A stretch of 30,489 nucleotides of DNA. Source: HRBIN12 sp035762085. Lineage in GTDB: Bacteria > Actinomycetota > UBA4738 > HRBIN12. Numbering within the stretch: position 1 is the stretch's first letter; every line of letters starts with the position of its first letter. The stretch spans positions 1 through 30,489 of the forward strand of contig DASTPT010000134.1 in NCBI GenBank assembly GCA_035762085.1, given 5' to 3'. This document shows, in pieces, positions 6,851 to 15,029 of the stretch. The notes beneath the pieces were generated by a model, which saw only the letters and a list, made by a program, of their open reading frames with translations, was not told the origin of the DNA and searched no databases. The position numbers and the translations under genes are program-made.

Positions 6851-9634
6851 GTGAGAGGACGTGCGTCGGGACGCGCGTGGTTCCATGACGCGTTCTGGCG
6901 TACCGCACCCCGGGTCTTGCTCCGCTACACGGCGCTCTTCGTGGCTGTGCTCGCCGGGACCGCGCTGCTGACGCTCGCGGCAGCCGCCTACCCCCTGTTC
7001 CTGTCGGCCACGGCGAGCGAGATCGTCACGGTCGCGATCGAGCGGCCGAACGTCACGCCATACGGCGCGGGCCTCACGTACCGTTTCGTGAACCTTCCGC
7101 TCGATCCCGTTCGGATCGAGCCTTCGCCGCTCATCCCCACGCCTCCCGGCGCTCCAGCGTGGACCCCCGAGATCGGCGCCGTGGACGCGGCCGCCCGAGC
7201 GCTGTTCGCCGGCGACCCTGCCCTCGGAGAGCCGATCGCGGAGGTCGTCGGCGACCCGGTCGCGCTCGCGGTCGACGGCCAGGAAGGGCAGCAGCTCGGG
7301 AGGCTGTTCGGTGCCCCCGGCGTCCTGGAGCACGTCGAGCCCGTGGCAGGATCGGAGGGCGACGGCGTCTGGGTCCCGGAGCTGATCGCCGAGGAGCTCG
7401 GCGTCGACCCGGGCGACACGATCGAGCTGACCGCCACCTCGGGCCGACGCTCTGCCGCCGTCGAGGTCACGGTCGACGGTGTCTACCACGACATCTACTT
7501 CGCGTGGCCCTCCGACGGGTTCTGGCTCCTATGGCTGGACACGTTCCGGCTCGAGAGCCTGAACACCGACGTCCCGCCTCCCCCGCAGCCCATCCTCACG
7601 ACGCGCGGTCGGGCCCTCGCGATCATGCGGGAGCTCGGACAGGGGTCGGCCACGTTCGCGTGGCAGTCGCCCCTCGCCGATCCGGCCGCGGCCAGCCTCG
7701 AGGACGTGCAGGCGCTCGACCGGTACGAGACGAGGCTCCACACGCTCACGTTCCAGCGGTCGCGGCTGGGCCGGACCCTCTTCTGCTGCGTGGATCGCTG
7801 GTCTGTCCCCCTGGCGAACGCATCCACGTCGCTCACGTCGTCCATCGGCGCCGTGGTGGACGAGGCGGAACGGCGGGTCGTCGTCGTCCAGGGACCGGCG
7901 GACGTGCTCGAGATCGCGGCCCTCGCGGTCGCGCTCGTCGTGGTCGCCGCGGTGGGAGCGTCGTCGATGCGGGCCCGCCGAACCGAGGCGGCCTGGCTCC
8001 ACGCCCGCGGGACCTCGCCGACCCTCGTGGGGGCCCACAACGTCGTCGGCGCACTGCTGCCCGCCGTCGCCGGGGGTGTGCTCGGATTCGGGCTCGCGGC
8101 CTTGGCGGTGTCGAGCTTCGGACCCGACGGTGCGACCGAGCGCTCGGCCTACGCGGAAGCTGCCACGAGGACGGCGATCGGTGTGGCCGTCGCCGTGGTG
8201 CTCGTCGGCCTCGTCGCAGGTCGTACGTACGCACGGATCGCCGACCCGCACGGCGGCCGTTTCGCTCGCCTGGCGGCGGCCGTGCCCTGGGAGATCGGGG
8301 TCATCTGGCTCGGCTACCTCGCGTACCGGCGCCTGGACGGGGGCGGTGCCTTCTACCTGGACCCGGACCTCGGGGTCGGCCGCCCGAGCCTCGCGCTCGT
8401 CGCGTTCCCCTTCCTCGTGCTGGTCGGGTTCGCGTTCCTCGCAGGACGCCTCGCCCACCTCGGCTTCCGCGGCCTGCGGGCGGCCACGGGCCGTTCGTCA
8501 CCGCCCGTGTACCTCGCGACGCGGCGGCTCGCCACGGGCGGCGTGCTCGGGGTGGCGCTCGTCGGCGCCGCGGGGCTGTGTCTCGGGATGTTCATCCAGG
8601 CGCGGCTGACCTCGGCGTCGCTGCAGGCCACCGTCGGCGCGAAGGCGAGGGTCTTCGTGGGGAGCGAGGTGGCAACCCAGATCGCCTACATCTCGGGGGC
8701 GCCGGACGACGCCCCGTTCCCCGTCACGCGGGTGCTCCAGATGGGCGGGGGCGCACGCCTCCCCTCCGGGCGCGCCCTCGATCTGCTCGCGATCGACCCC
8801 GACACGTTCGCGGAGGCCGCCTACTGGAACGACGCCTTCGCGGGGCGATCGCTCGACGAGATCGTGCGTGCGATCGACGATCCGGACGGGTCCGGCCCCC
8901 TGCCCGTGCTCCTGGCGGCCGGCGGTGCCCTCGAGGCGAGCGAGCTCGTCGTCGGGGGCGCAACCGTACCGGTCGAGGTGGTCGAGCGGGTCGACGCCTT
9001 CCCCGGCCTGTTCTCACGGCGGCCGATGGTGGTCCTGGACGAGCGAGCCCTCATGGGGCGGCTGTCGGGGGCCGACCCGTTCGTCCACGGCTGGGCCGAG
9101 CTCTGGTCGCCGATGGGCCGCCGCACGGTGGAACGCCTCCTCGCGTCGGAGGGGATCCCCGTCTACCAGACGATCACCGCCCGCGAGGTCGAGGACATCC
9201 CGGCGATCGCGGCCACCGTCGAGACGTTCGCGATCGTGAACGTGCTCGGGACGGTCGCGGCGGTGCTGACCCTCGTCAGCATGCTGCTCTATCTGCGGGC
9301 TCGGCAACGATCGCAGACCGTGGCGTTCGCGCTCTCGTCCAGGATGGGCATGACGCGGGCGCAGCGCCGGGGGGCACTCGCCCTCGAGCTCGGCCTCATG
9401 ATCGGCATCGGGTTCGCGGTGGGGACCGCGCTCGCGATCGTCGCGGCCCGGGCGACCGTCCCGTTCCTGGATCCCTTCGAGACGATCCCGCCCGAACCGC
9501 TGTTCGTCGCGTCGAGCGCGCCGATCGTCGTCACCGCGGTCGCCGCAGCGTTGGTGACGTGGGTGGGCTCCGGCCTCGTGGACCGGCAGACGCGGTCGGT
9601 GGACCTGGCGGAGGTGATGCGGGTTGCCGAGTGA
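6851..9634 (+). CDS. FtsX-like ABC transporter permease with two FtsX modules
   Basis: A large (927 aa) membrane protein of the FtsX/MacB permease class. Order: TM1 near residues 20-50, a periplasmic-type domain of about 300 residues, three TMs (about 350-465), two to three linker TMs (about 475-590), a second extracytoplasmic domain, then three C-terminal TMs (about 790-925). This is two FtsX modules in one chain, so one copy could form a whole permease. Members are mechanotransmitters or lipoprotein/lipid exporters (LolCE, MacB, FtsX), and the substrate here is unknown. GTG 6851 is chosen because the only earlier ATG (6755) overlaps the divergent gene's start codon and promoter. No good ribosome-binding site is seen. 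Its 3' end overlaps the ATPase gene by 11 nt, so the two work together. Confidence 0.83.
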   Translation: MRGRASGRAWFHDAFWRTAPRVLLRYTALFVAVLAGTALLTLAAAAYPLFLSATASEIVTVAIERPNVTPYGAGLTYRFVNLPLDPVRIEPSPLIPTPPGAPAWTPEIGAVDAAARALFAGDPALGEPIAEVVGDPVALAVDGQEGQQLGRLFGAPGVLEHVEPVAGSEGDGVWVPELIAEELGVDPGDTIELTATSGRRSAAVEVTVDGVYHDIYFAWPSDGFWLLWLDTFRLESLNTDVPPPPQPILTTRGRALAIMRELGQGSATFAWQSPLADPAAASLEDVQALDRYETRLHTLTFQRSRLGRTLFCCVDRWSVPLANASTSLTSSIGAVVDEAERRVVVVQGPADVLEIAALAVALVVVAAVGASSMRARRTEAAWLHARGTSPTLVGAHNVVGALLPAVAGGVLGFGLAALAVSSFGPDGATERSAYAEAATRTAIGVAVAVVLVGLVAGRTYARIADPHGGRFARLAAAVPWEIGVIWLGYLAYRRLDGGGAFYLDPDLGVGRPSLALVAFPFLVLVGFAFLAGRLAHLGFRGLRAATGRSSPPVYLATRRLATGGVLGVALVGAAGLCLGMFIQARLTSASLQATVGAKARVFVGSEVATQIAYISGAPDDAPFPVTRVLQMGGGARLPSGRALDLLAIDPDTFAEAAYWNDAFAGRSLDEIVRAIDDPDGSGPLPVLLAAGGALEASELVVGGATVPVEVVERVDAFPGLFSRRPMVVLDERALMGRLSGADPFVHGWAELWSPMGRRTVERLLASEGIPVYQTITAREVEDIPAIAATVETFAIVNVLGTVAAVLTLVSMLLYLRARQRSQTVAFALSSRMGMTRAQRRGALALELGLMIGIGFAVGTALAIVAARATVPFLDPFETIPPEPLFVASSAPIVVTAVAAALVTWVGSGLVDRQTRSVDLAEVMRVAE
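9610..9616 (+). promoter_or_regulatory. Ribosome binding site that decides a TTG start
   Basis: GGAGGTG lies 7 nt before TTG 9624, inside the end of the permease gene. This supports TTG as the start of the ATPase gene; no ATG or GTG in that frame is nearby. Confidence 0.65.
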
Positions 9635-11003
9635 GGCGCCCGTCGTCCGGTTCGAGGCGGTCGACCGCACCTTCCGGACGACGTCCGGCAGGGTGCGGGC
9701 CCTCCGCGGCATCACCGCGAGCTTCCCCGCCCGCTCGATCGTCGCGGTCGCCGGACCGAGCGGGAGCGGCAAGTCCTCGCTCCTGCGACTGATCGCCGGG
9801 ATGGACGTCCCGACCGCGGGCTCGGTCGTCGTCGCCGGTCGATCCGTCGAACGGGCCTCGGCGCGGGCACGGCGCCGGCTCCGGCGCGACACGGTCGGCT
9901 ACGTCTTCCAGCGCCCGTCCGACAACTTCGTGCCCCACCTCACGGTCGCGGAGCACCTCGCTCGTGTCGCCGACCCACACGACGTCCGCGAGATCCTCGA
10001 GGCCCTCGGCATCGCGCACCGGGCCGACCACCTGCCGCTTCAGCTCTCCGGCGGCGAGCAGCAACGGGCCGCGTTCGCCCAGGCATTCGTCGGCGGAGCG
10101 CAGGTCGTCGTGGCCGACGAGCCCACGGCCGAGCTCGACGACGCATCCTCGGTGGCCGTCCTCTCGGGGATCAGAGCCATGCGCGACCGGGGCGTCACCC
10201 TGATCATCGCGACCCACGACGACGCCGTCGTCCGTGTCGCCGACACCGTGCTCCGTCTGGATCACGGCCGGGTCCTCGACCCGGTGCGGGCACGGTCCGG
10301 CCCGGCGGTGGAGGTCACGCGGGGCTGGGACCCGCCCTCGGACGGGGCTCGAGCGCTCCGAGTCCGAGGTCTCGTGAAGACGTTCACGCGAGCCGACGAG
10401 CGGGTCCACGCGGTCGACGGCGTGTCGTTCGAGGTGCGGGAGGGCGAGTTCGTCGGCCTCATCGGGCGGTCTGGATCAGGGAAGACCACCCTGCTCGGCC
10501 TCGTCGCCGCGTGGGAAGGCGCCGACGGCGGCACGATCGAGCGCTCGGACGAGGCACCGAACGGCGAGGCCCCGGCATGGAGCGACGTCGCGGTCGTCCC
10601 ACAGACCCTCGGACTGATGGACGAGCTGACGGTGAGGGAGAACGTCGCGTACCCCGCGAAGCTCTCGGGCGCTCCGGACGCGCACACCGAGCGTGTCACC
10701 GCCCTGCTCGACGCGCTCGGGCTCACCGCGCTCGCCGAGCGGCGTCCGCACGAGACCTCGGTCGGCGAGCAGCAGCGCGCGGCCGTCGCCCGTGCCCTCC
10801 TGCTCCGCCCCCGTCTGCTCGTCGCGGACGAGCCGACGTGCCACCAGGACCGCGGCTGGACCGACCGCGTGGTCGCGGCGATCCGCGAGGCATGCGACGA
10901 GGGCACCGCGTGCCTCATGGCCACGCACGATCCGGCATCCCGCAGGTTCCTCGACCGCGCGCTCGTGATGCACGAAGGCCGTCTCGAGCCCACGGACGCG
11001 TAG
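9624..11003 (+). CDS. Tandem ABC ATPase (two nucleotide-binding domains in one chain) for the FtsX permease
   Basis: A 459-residue protein made of two LolD/MacB-type ATPase domains. Domain 1: Walker A GPSGSGKSS (44-52), signature LSGGEQQ (about 141), Walker B VVVADEPTAELD (about 161-172), H-loop ATHDD. Domain 2: Walker A GRSGSGKTT (about 281-289), signature TSVGEQQ (about 378), Walker B LLVADEPTCHQD (about 398-409), H-loop ATHD. The second signature has lost the LSGG consensus, and its D-loop is altered (CHQD in place of the usual GNLD/AELD), so the two ATP sites may be unequal. Start is TTG 9624 with a GGAGGTG site 7 nt upstream, overlapping the permease stop. It powers the double-FtsX permease, giving one permease chain plus one ATPase chain. 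Confidence 0.9.
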   Translation: MPSEAPVVRFEAVDRTFRTTSGRVRALRGITASFPARSIVAVAGPSGSGKSSLLRLIAGMDVPTAGSVVVAGRSVERASARARRRLRRDTVGYVFQRPSDNFVPHLTVAEHLARVADPHDVREILEALGIAHRADHLPLQLSGGEQQRAAFAQAFVGGAQVVVADEPTAELDDASSVAVLSGIRAMRDRGVTLIIATHDDAVVRVADTVLRLDHGRVLDPVRARSGPAVEVTRGWDPPSDGARALRVRGLVKTFTRADERVHAVDGVSFEVREGEFVGLIGRSGSGKTTLLGLVAAWEGADGGTIERSDEAPNGEAPAWSDVAVVPQTLGLMDELTVRENVAYPAKLSGAPDAHTERVTALLDALGLTALAERRPHETSVGEQQRAAVARALLLRPRLLVADEPTCHQDRGWTDRVVAAIREACDEGTACLMATHDPASRRFLDRALVMHEGRLEPTDA

Positions 11004-11199
11004 CGCCCCTGCCGGGATCGGGGAAGCACTGGGTCATCGCGCGGTCGGCCAGAGCTCGATCTCGCCCGTCATGCCGACCGAGATCCGCTGCCGATATGTC
11101 ACGCCGCCCGGGGAACCCTGCGGAGGCTCGTTGCCCTGACCGGTGGCGACGAGTGCGAGCAGCGCGCTCGTCCCACGACAGCGCGAGATCGAGGACGCC
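11004..11199. other. Unassigned 196-bp gap between convergent genes
   Basis: No complete gene is seen. On the minus strand an open frame ending in VTYRQRISVGMTGEIELWP and stopping near 11034 has protein-like composition. It continues upstream only by running out of frame through the glycosylase gene, so it may be the 3' remnant of a decayed gene, or chance. A short open frame (about 34 codons) also overlaps the glycosylase stop as ATGA, but it is arginine-rich and looks spurious. Confidence 0.3.
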
Positions 11200-11901
11200 T
11201 CATCGGCCCGCGCGAGCCGAGGCGATGGCGCGGGCGCGCTCGATGACCGCATCGAGCATCCCCGGCGTGAGGGTCCCGGTGAACGTGTTCTGTTGGCTCG
11301 GGTGATAGCACCCGAGGAGGGCGTACGGACCGAGCTCGGCCTCCGCGCCGTGGCCGAACCTCGGCCGCGGCTTCCGCGTGGAGCCGAGCTGCGCGAGCGC
11401 CCGGAGCGCCCCGTCCCACGCGACCTCGCCGAGCGCGACGATCGTTCGCACGCGCGGGAGCGCGCGGAGCTCGCGCACGAGGAAGGGCAGGCACTCGTCG
11501 CGCTCCTCGGGCGTGGGCTTGTTCCCCGGCGGCGCACAACGGTTCACGGCTGTGACGTAGAGGTCGCGGAGCTCGAGCCCGTCCTCGCGCGAGACCGAGG
11601 TGGGTTGGTTGGCGAACCCCGCGCGGTGCAGCCCGGCGAACAGGAAGTCGCCCGAACGGTCGCCGGTGAAGATGCGACCGGTCCGGTTCCCGCCATGCGC
11701 CGCCGGCGCCAGCCCGAGCACCATCACCCGCGCGCGCGGATCGCCGAAGCCCGGCACCGGGCGACCCCAGTAGGGTTCCTGCGCGAAGCGGGCGACCTTC
11801 TCACGCGCCGTCCGCTCGCGCCACTCCACGAGACGCGGACAGGCGCGGCACGCGACGACCTCGTCGCGGATCCCCTCGAGCGCGGCGGCGTCCGATCCCA
11901 C
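11200..11901 (-). CDS. udgB: Uracil-DNA glycosylase, family 5 (UdgB type)
   Basis: A 233-residue base-excision-repair enzyme that removes uracil (and, in characterised UdgB proteins, hypoxanthine) from DNA. The first Fe-S cysteines appear as CRACP at residues 18-22; further cysteines (NRCAPPGNKPT and LGCYHPSQQN) complete the four-cysteine set of Fe-S UDGs. Motif 1 is GLAPAAHGGNRTGR and motif 3 HPSQQNTFTGTLTP; the alanine-rich motif 1 lacking the catalytic Asp of family 1 is typical of family 5. Start is GTG 11901, with TAGCAT 11 nt upstream. It is divergent from the YVTN lipoprotein gene. Confidence 0.9.
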   Translation of the reverse strand: MGSDAAALEGIRDEVVACRACPRLVEWRERTAREKVARFAQEPYWGRPVPGFGDPRARVMVLGLAPAAHGGNRTGRIFTGDRSGDFLFAGLHRAGFANQPTSVSREDGLELRDLYVTAVNRCAPPGNKPTPEERDECLPFLVRELRALPRVRTIVALGEVAWDGALRALAQLGSTRKPRPRFGHGAEAELGPYALLGCYHPSQQNTFTGTLTPGMLDAVIERARAIASARAGR

Positions 11902-11912
11902 GGCTTGCTCCG

Positions 11913-11918
11913 ATGCTA
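11913..11918 (-). promoter_or_regulatory. -10 element (TAGCAT) for udgB
   Basis: TAGCAT on the minus strand stands 11 nt before GTG 11901, allowing a leader of about 4 nt. It lies back to back with the -10 element of the lipoprotein gene. Confidence 0.45.
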
Positions 11919-11942
11919 CCGACGGCCCGCGGGCGGCGGCCG

Positions 11943-11948
11943 TACCCT
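11943..11948 (+). promoter_or_regulatory. -10 element (TACCCT), leaderless type, YVTN lipoprotein
   Basis: TACCCT is followed by 6 nt and GTG 11955, which is also the codon that gives a correct lipoprotein signal peptide. Two independent cues therefore agree on the start. Confidence 0.65.
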
Positions 11949-11954
11949 GGCAAC

Positions 11955-13148
11955 GTGCGCGCTGGCGCCTCGGTCGCGTTGGCCCTCGCGCTCGCCGTGG
12001 CGGCGTGCTCGCCCGCCGCCGAGCCGGGCGCCGAGGGCTCGGCTCGCGCCACCGCGCCGCCGCCCTCCGCGGTCACACCGATCGCTCCCTCGGCCGAGCC
12101 GACGGCGTCCCCGGCGCCGAGCCCGTCCCTAGACCCCGGCCCGCCCTCCACGAGCCTGCGGCTGCGTCACGTCCGGACGATCACCGGGGACATCGCCCCG
12201 AAGTCGGTGGTCGCCTCGCAGACCGGCCTCGTGTTCGCGCAGAACATGATGTACCGACACACGGTCACGGTGTACGACCGGCGCTTCCGCCTGGTCGCGA
12301 CGATCGCGGACCGCGTGCGGCTCTCGCGCCTCGGGCATCCTCGCCTCCGGGAGTCGGTCCGGGGGGCGCCGGTCGAGGCCGCGTTCTTGCCCGATGGTTC
12401 GGTGGCCTACATCTCGAACTACTCGATGTACGGGCCGGGGTTCGGGCGACCCGGCCACGACGTCTGCTCGCCGGCGTCGGGATACGACGACAGCTTCGTG
12501 TACCGGATCGACGTCGAGCGCCTGCGCGTGGACGCCGCGATCGCCGTCGGCTCGACGCCGAAGTACCTGGCCGTGACGCCCGACGGGCGGACGCTGCTGG
12601 TCTCGAACTGGTGCTCGTACGACCTGAGCGTGGTCGACGTCCGCCACGGGCGGGAGGTCGAACGGATCGCCCTCGGGCCGTACCCGCGCGGGATCGCCGT
12701 CGATCCGGCGTCGCGGTTCGCATACGTCGCGGTCATGGGCTCGAGGAACGTGGCGCGCGTCCGCCTCCGCGACGGGCAGTTGGGGTGGATCCGAGACGTC
12801 GGCGGTGGACCCCGGCATGTGGTGATGGATCCCGGCGGGCGCTACCTGTACGTGACGCTGAACGCGGACGGAACGGTCGCGAAGGTCGACCTGCGGACCG
12901 AGCGGGTCGTCGCGACGGCGCGCACCGGCGTGAACCCCCGGACGATGACGATCGCGCCGGACGGACGGGCGCTGTACGTCGTGAACTACGGCTCGGCGAG
13001 CGTGTCGAAGCTCCGGACGCGCGACCTCCACGTGCTCCAGGTCGTACGCACGCATCCGCGGCCGATCGGCGTCACGTACGACGCGGCCACGCGACACGTC
13101 TGGGTCGCGTGCTACGGGGGCAGCATCATGGTGTTCCGCGACACCTGA
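11955..13148 (+). CDS. YVTN-type beta-propeller lipoprotein
   Basis: A 397-residue exported protein. From GTG 11955 the N-terminus is a short lipoprotein signal (MRAGASVALALALAVAAC) with the lipidated cysteine at about residue 18, then a Ser/Pro/Ala-rich linker to about residue 65. The rest is a chain of beta-propeller blades of the YVTN/lactonase type, seen as recurring units such as PKYLAVTPDGRTLLVSN, PRGIAVDPASRFAYVAV, PRHVVMDPGGRYLYVTL and PRTMTIAPDGRALYVVN. Such proteins are surface-anchored binding or scaffold proteins and occasionally lactonases; no catalytic function can be read here. It is convergent with the small gene at 13160, 11 bp away. Confidence 0.88.
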   Translation: MRAGASVALALALAVAACSPAAEPGAEGSARATAPPPSAVTPIAPSAEPTASPAPSPSLDPGPPSTSLRLRHVRTITGDIAPKSVVASQTGLVFAQNMMYRHTVTVYDRRFRLVATIADRVRLSRLGHPRLRESVRGAPVEAAFLPDGSVAYISNYSMYGPGFGRPGHDVCSPASGYDDSFVYRIDVERLRVDAAIAVGSTPKYLAVTPDGRTLLVSNWCSYDLSVVDVRHGREVERIALGPYPRGIAVDPASRFAYVAVMGSRNVARVRLRDGQLGWIRDVGGGPRHVVMDPGGRYLYVTLNADGTVAKVDLRTERVVATARTGVNPRTMTIAPDGRALYVVNYGSASVSKLRTRDLHVLQVVRTHPRPIGVTYDAATRHVWVACYGGSIMVFRDT

Positions 13149-13162
13149 GCACCGGCGGCTCA
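13146..13162. terminator. Weak hairpin spanning the two convergent stop codons
   Basis: TGAGC at 13146-13150 pairs with GCTCA at 13158-13162 around a 7-nt loop. It contains both stop codons of the converging genes. The stem is short and no T-run follows, so it is a weak candidate. Confidence 0.25.
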
Positions 13163-13558
13163 CGTGCGGAGGTCGCGGAAGCGACGCTCGGCGTCCTCGA
13201 ACGCCTCGAGCGGCGCCATGAGGTCCCCGATCGCGCCGATCAACGCCTCGAACCCCTCCGGCATCTCGGCGTCCAGGCGCATCCGCTCCGCCATCGCGAG
13301 ACACGTCCGGATCGCCTCGCCGCAGGCCTCCCACACATGCGCCACGTCCGGCGCGCGCCAGGCCGCCATGCCGGTCTCGGCCTCGCGCAGCGATTCCTCG
13401 AACTCGAGGAGCGTCTCGGCGAGCGGTCGCCCGGGCAGGCGCGTGCCCGGGACGGACTCCGTCAGGGCCGCCTTGCCGCGCTCGAGCGGGTCCACCGTCG
13501 CGCGGAAGGCCGCGTACGCCTCCTCGAGCTCGGCGGGCAGCCGCTTGCGACGGAACAC
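13160..13558 (-). CDS. Hypothetical helical protein, coupled to the phosphodiesterase gene
   Basis: A 132-residue protein I do not recognise. It starts with a basic run (VFRRKRLP, read as Met) and is otherwise predicted to be almost entirely helical, rich in Glu, Ala and Leu, with two cysteines in one central helix and no signal peptide or TM segment. GTG 13558 is 2 nt after the stop of the upstream phosphodiesterase gene, and no other start fits without overlapping that gene's coding end, so it is probably translated from the same mRNA. Function unknown. Confidence 0.65.
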   Translation of the reverse strand: MFRRKRLPAELEEAYAAFRATVDPLERGKAALTESVPGTRLPGRPLAETLLEFEESLREAETGMAAWRAPDVAHVWEACGEAIRTCLAMAERMRLDAEMPEGFEALIGAIGDLMAPLEAFEDAERRFRDLRT

Positions 13559-13560
13559 GG

Positions 13561-14340
13561 CTACCCGGCGAACGCCGCGAGCTCGGAGAGCGCCATCGCC
13601 GGGTCGTTGGAGGCGATCGCGTCCACGCCCCACCCGAGCAGCATCCGCACGGTCGCCGCGTCGTCGATCGTCCAGGTGCCGACGCGGACGCCGGCGTCGT
13701 GCGCCTCGGCCACGAACGCCGCGCCCGCGGGGATCAGCGAGTAGCTCCCCGGCAGCAGCACGTCGTGCTCCCGCTCGGTCACGTACCCGAGCGCCTCGCG
13801 CGGGTCCACGATCTGGGTCGTGAGGAACCCGGTGGTCACGTCGGGCGCCAGCGCCTTCGCCGCCGCGATCGAATGGGGGTTGAACGACACGACGAGCACG
13901 GGGCCGTCGAAGCCCGTCGCCTCGAGATCCTCGATCGCCGCTCGGACGATCGACTCGTGGGCGGGCTCGTAGGCCGGCTCGCCGGGGAGGTTCTTGATCT
14001 CGATCGCGACCGCGGCCCGGCCAGAGAGCGTCCGGAGCGCCTCCCGCAGCGTCGGGACCCCGGCCGGGACGTCGGCGTTCCCGGCCCGAAGCGCGGCGAC
14101 CTGCTCGGCGGTCATCTCGTGGACGAACCCCTGGCCGTCCGTCGTGCGCCCGACGTCGGGGTCGTGGAGCACGACGGCGACGCCGTCGGAGGTCAGACGC
14201 GCGTCGAGCTCGACCACCCCGGCGCCGGCCGCGACGGCGGCCTCGAACGCCGGCAGCGTGTTCTCCGGATGCGTGGAGGAGGCGCCACGGTGGGCGACGA
14301 TCGTTGGGAACTCCTGCGGCGAGAACGGGCGGATCGCCAT
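13561..14340 (-). CDS. Glycerophosphodiester phosphodiesterase
   Basis: A 259-residue TIM-barrel enzyme (GDPD family, PF03009) that hydrolyses glycerophosphodiesters to glycerol-3-phosphate and an alcohol. The family signature is complete: HRGASSTHPENT near residues 17-28 holds the catalytic His, Arg and metal-binding Glu; VELDARLTSDGVAVVLHDPD near 43-62 holds the E-x-D metal ligands and the second catalytic His. IEIKN near 113 is the next conserved acidic and lysine block. There is no signal peptide, so it is cytoplasmic. ATG 14340 has TAGACT 7 nt upstream, so this gene appears to have its own leaderless promoter rather than being read from nth. A small helical gene follows 2 nt after its stop. 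Confidence 0.92.
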   Translation of the reverse strand: MAIRPFSPQEFPTIVAHRGASSTHPENTLPAFEAAVAAGAGVVELDARLTSDGVAVVLHDPDVGRTTDGQGFVHEMTAEQVAALRAGNADVPAGVPTLREALRTLSGRAAVAIEIKNLPGEPAYEPAHESIVRAAIEDLEATGFDGPVLVVSFNPHSIAAAKALAPDVTTGFLTTQIVDPREALGYVTEREHDVLLPGSYSLIPAGAAFVAEAHDAGVRVGTWTIDDAATVRMLLGWGVDAIASNDPAMALSELAAFAG

Positions 14341-14347
14341 CGCGCCG

Positions 14348-14353
14348 AGTCTA
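14348..14353 (-). promoter_or_regulatory. -10 element (TAGACT), leaderless type, phosphodiesterase
   Basis: TAGACT on the minus strand, 7 nt before ATG 14340, in the 24-bp gap between nth and the phosphodiesterase gene. Confidence 0.6.
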
Positions 14354-14364
14354 TCGGCGACACC

Positions 14365-15024
14365 TCAGACGAGGCTGGCCGGGCACAGGTGGTTGACCGG
14401 ACACTCCTCACACCGCGGTCGCCGAGCGACGCAGATCGCGCGGCCGTGGTCGATCAGCACGTACGTGAAGTCGAACCACCGCTTCCTCGGGATCAGCCTC
14501 ATCAGGTCCTGCTCGATCTTGTCCGGGTCGGACCACTGGCTGAAGCCCAGCCGGTTCGCCAGGCGCTTCACGTGCGTGTCCACGGCGATGCCCTCGACCG
14601 TGCCGTACGCGTTGCCGAGCACGATGTTCGCCGTCTTGCGCGCGACGCCGCGGAGGGTGATCAGGTCCTCCATCGTGTCTGGGACCTCGCCGTCGTATGC
14701 CTCGACGATCCGCTGGCATGCGGCGCGGATCGAGACGGCCTTCTGGTTGAAGAACCCCGTCGGCTTGATGTCGCGCTTCAGCTCGTCCTCGGGGACCCTC
14801 AGGTAGTCCTCGGCCGTCCGGTACTTGCGGAACAGCGTGGCGGTGACCTCGTTCACCTTCTCGTCGGTGCACTGCGCCGACAGGATCGTAGCCACGAGCA
14901 TCTCGAGCGGCGTCGAGAAGTTCAGCGCGACCTTCGCATCGGGGTACGTCTTCGAGAGGATCCGCACGATCCGCGGCGCGCGCTCCTCGATCGGGCTCTC
15001 GCGCGTGAGCGTCGCGGCGGGCAC
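14365..15024 (-). CDS. nth: Endonuclease III (DNA glycosylase/AP lyase)
   Basis: A 219-residue base-excision-repair enzyme that removes oxidised pyrimidines and cleaves at abasic sites. The helix-hairpin-helix LITLRGVARKTANIVLGNAYG (about residues 120-140) carries the catalytic lysine in RKTAN, and VDTHVKRLANRLG a few residues later carries the catalytic aspartate. The C-terminus has the 4Fe-4S pattern C-x6-C-x2-C-x5-C (CVARRPRCEECPVNHLC). GTG 15024 gives the usual Nth length; the frame stays open upstream only through the preceding gene. It starts 5 nt after the S51 peptidase stop and is the last gene of the leftward operon. Confidence 0.95.
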   Translation of the reverse strand: MPAATLTRESPIEERAPRIVRILSKTYPDAKVALNFSTPLEMLVATILSAQCTDEKVNEVTATLFRKYRTAEDYLRVPEDELKRDIKPTGFFNQKAVSIRAACQRIVEAYDGEVPDTMEDLITLRGVARKTANIVLGNAYGTVEGIAVDTHVKRLANRLGFSQWSDPDKIEQDLMRLIPRKRWFDFTYVLIDHGRAICVARRPRCEECPVNHLCPASLV

Positions 15025-15029
15025 GGCGC

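Noticed and set aside
4921..6888. A long plus-strand open frame antisense to the ABC exporter
   Set aside because: It encodes a low-complexity Arg/Asp/His/Gln chain, whereas the minus strand has all ABC motifs.
7159..9792. A long plus-strand open frame overlapping the FtsX permease
   Set aside because: Arg/Gly-rich translation with no TM pattern; it is the +1 shadow of the permease, which shows clear TM and domain structure.
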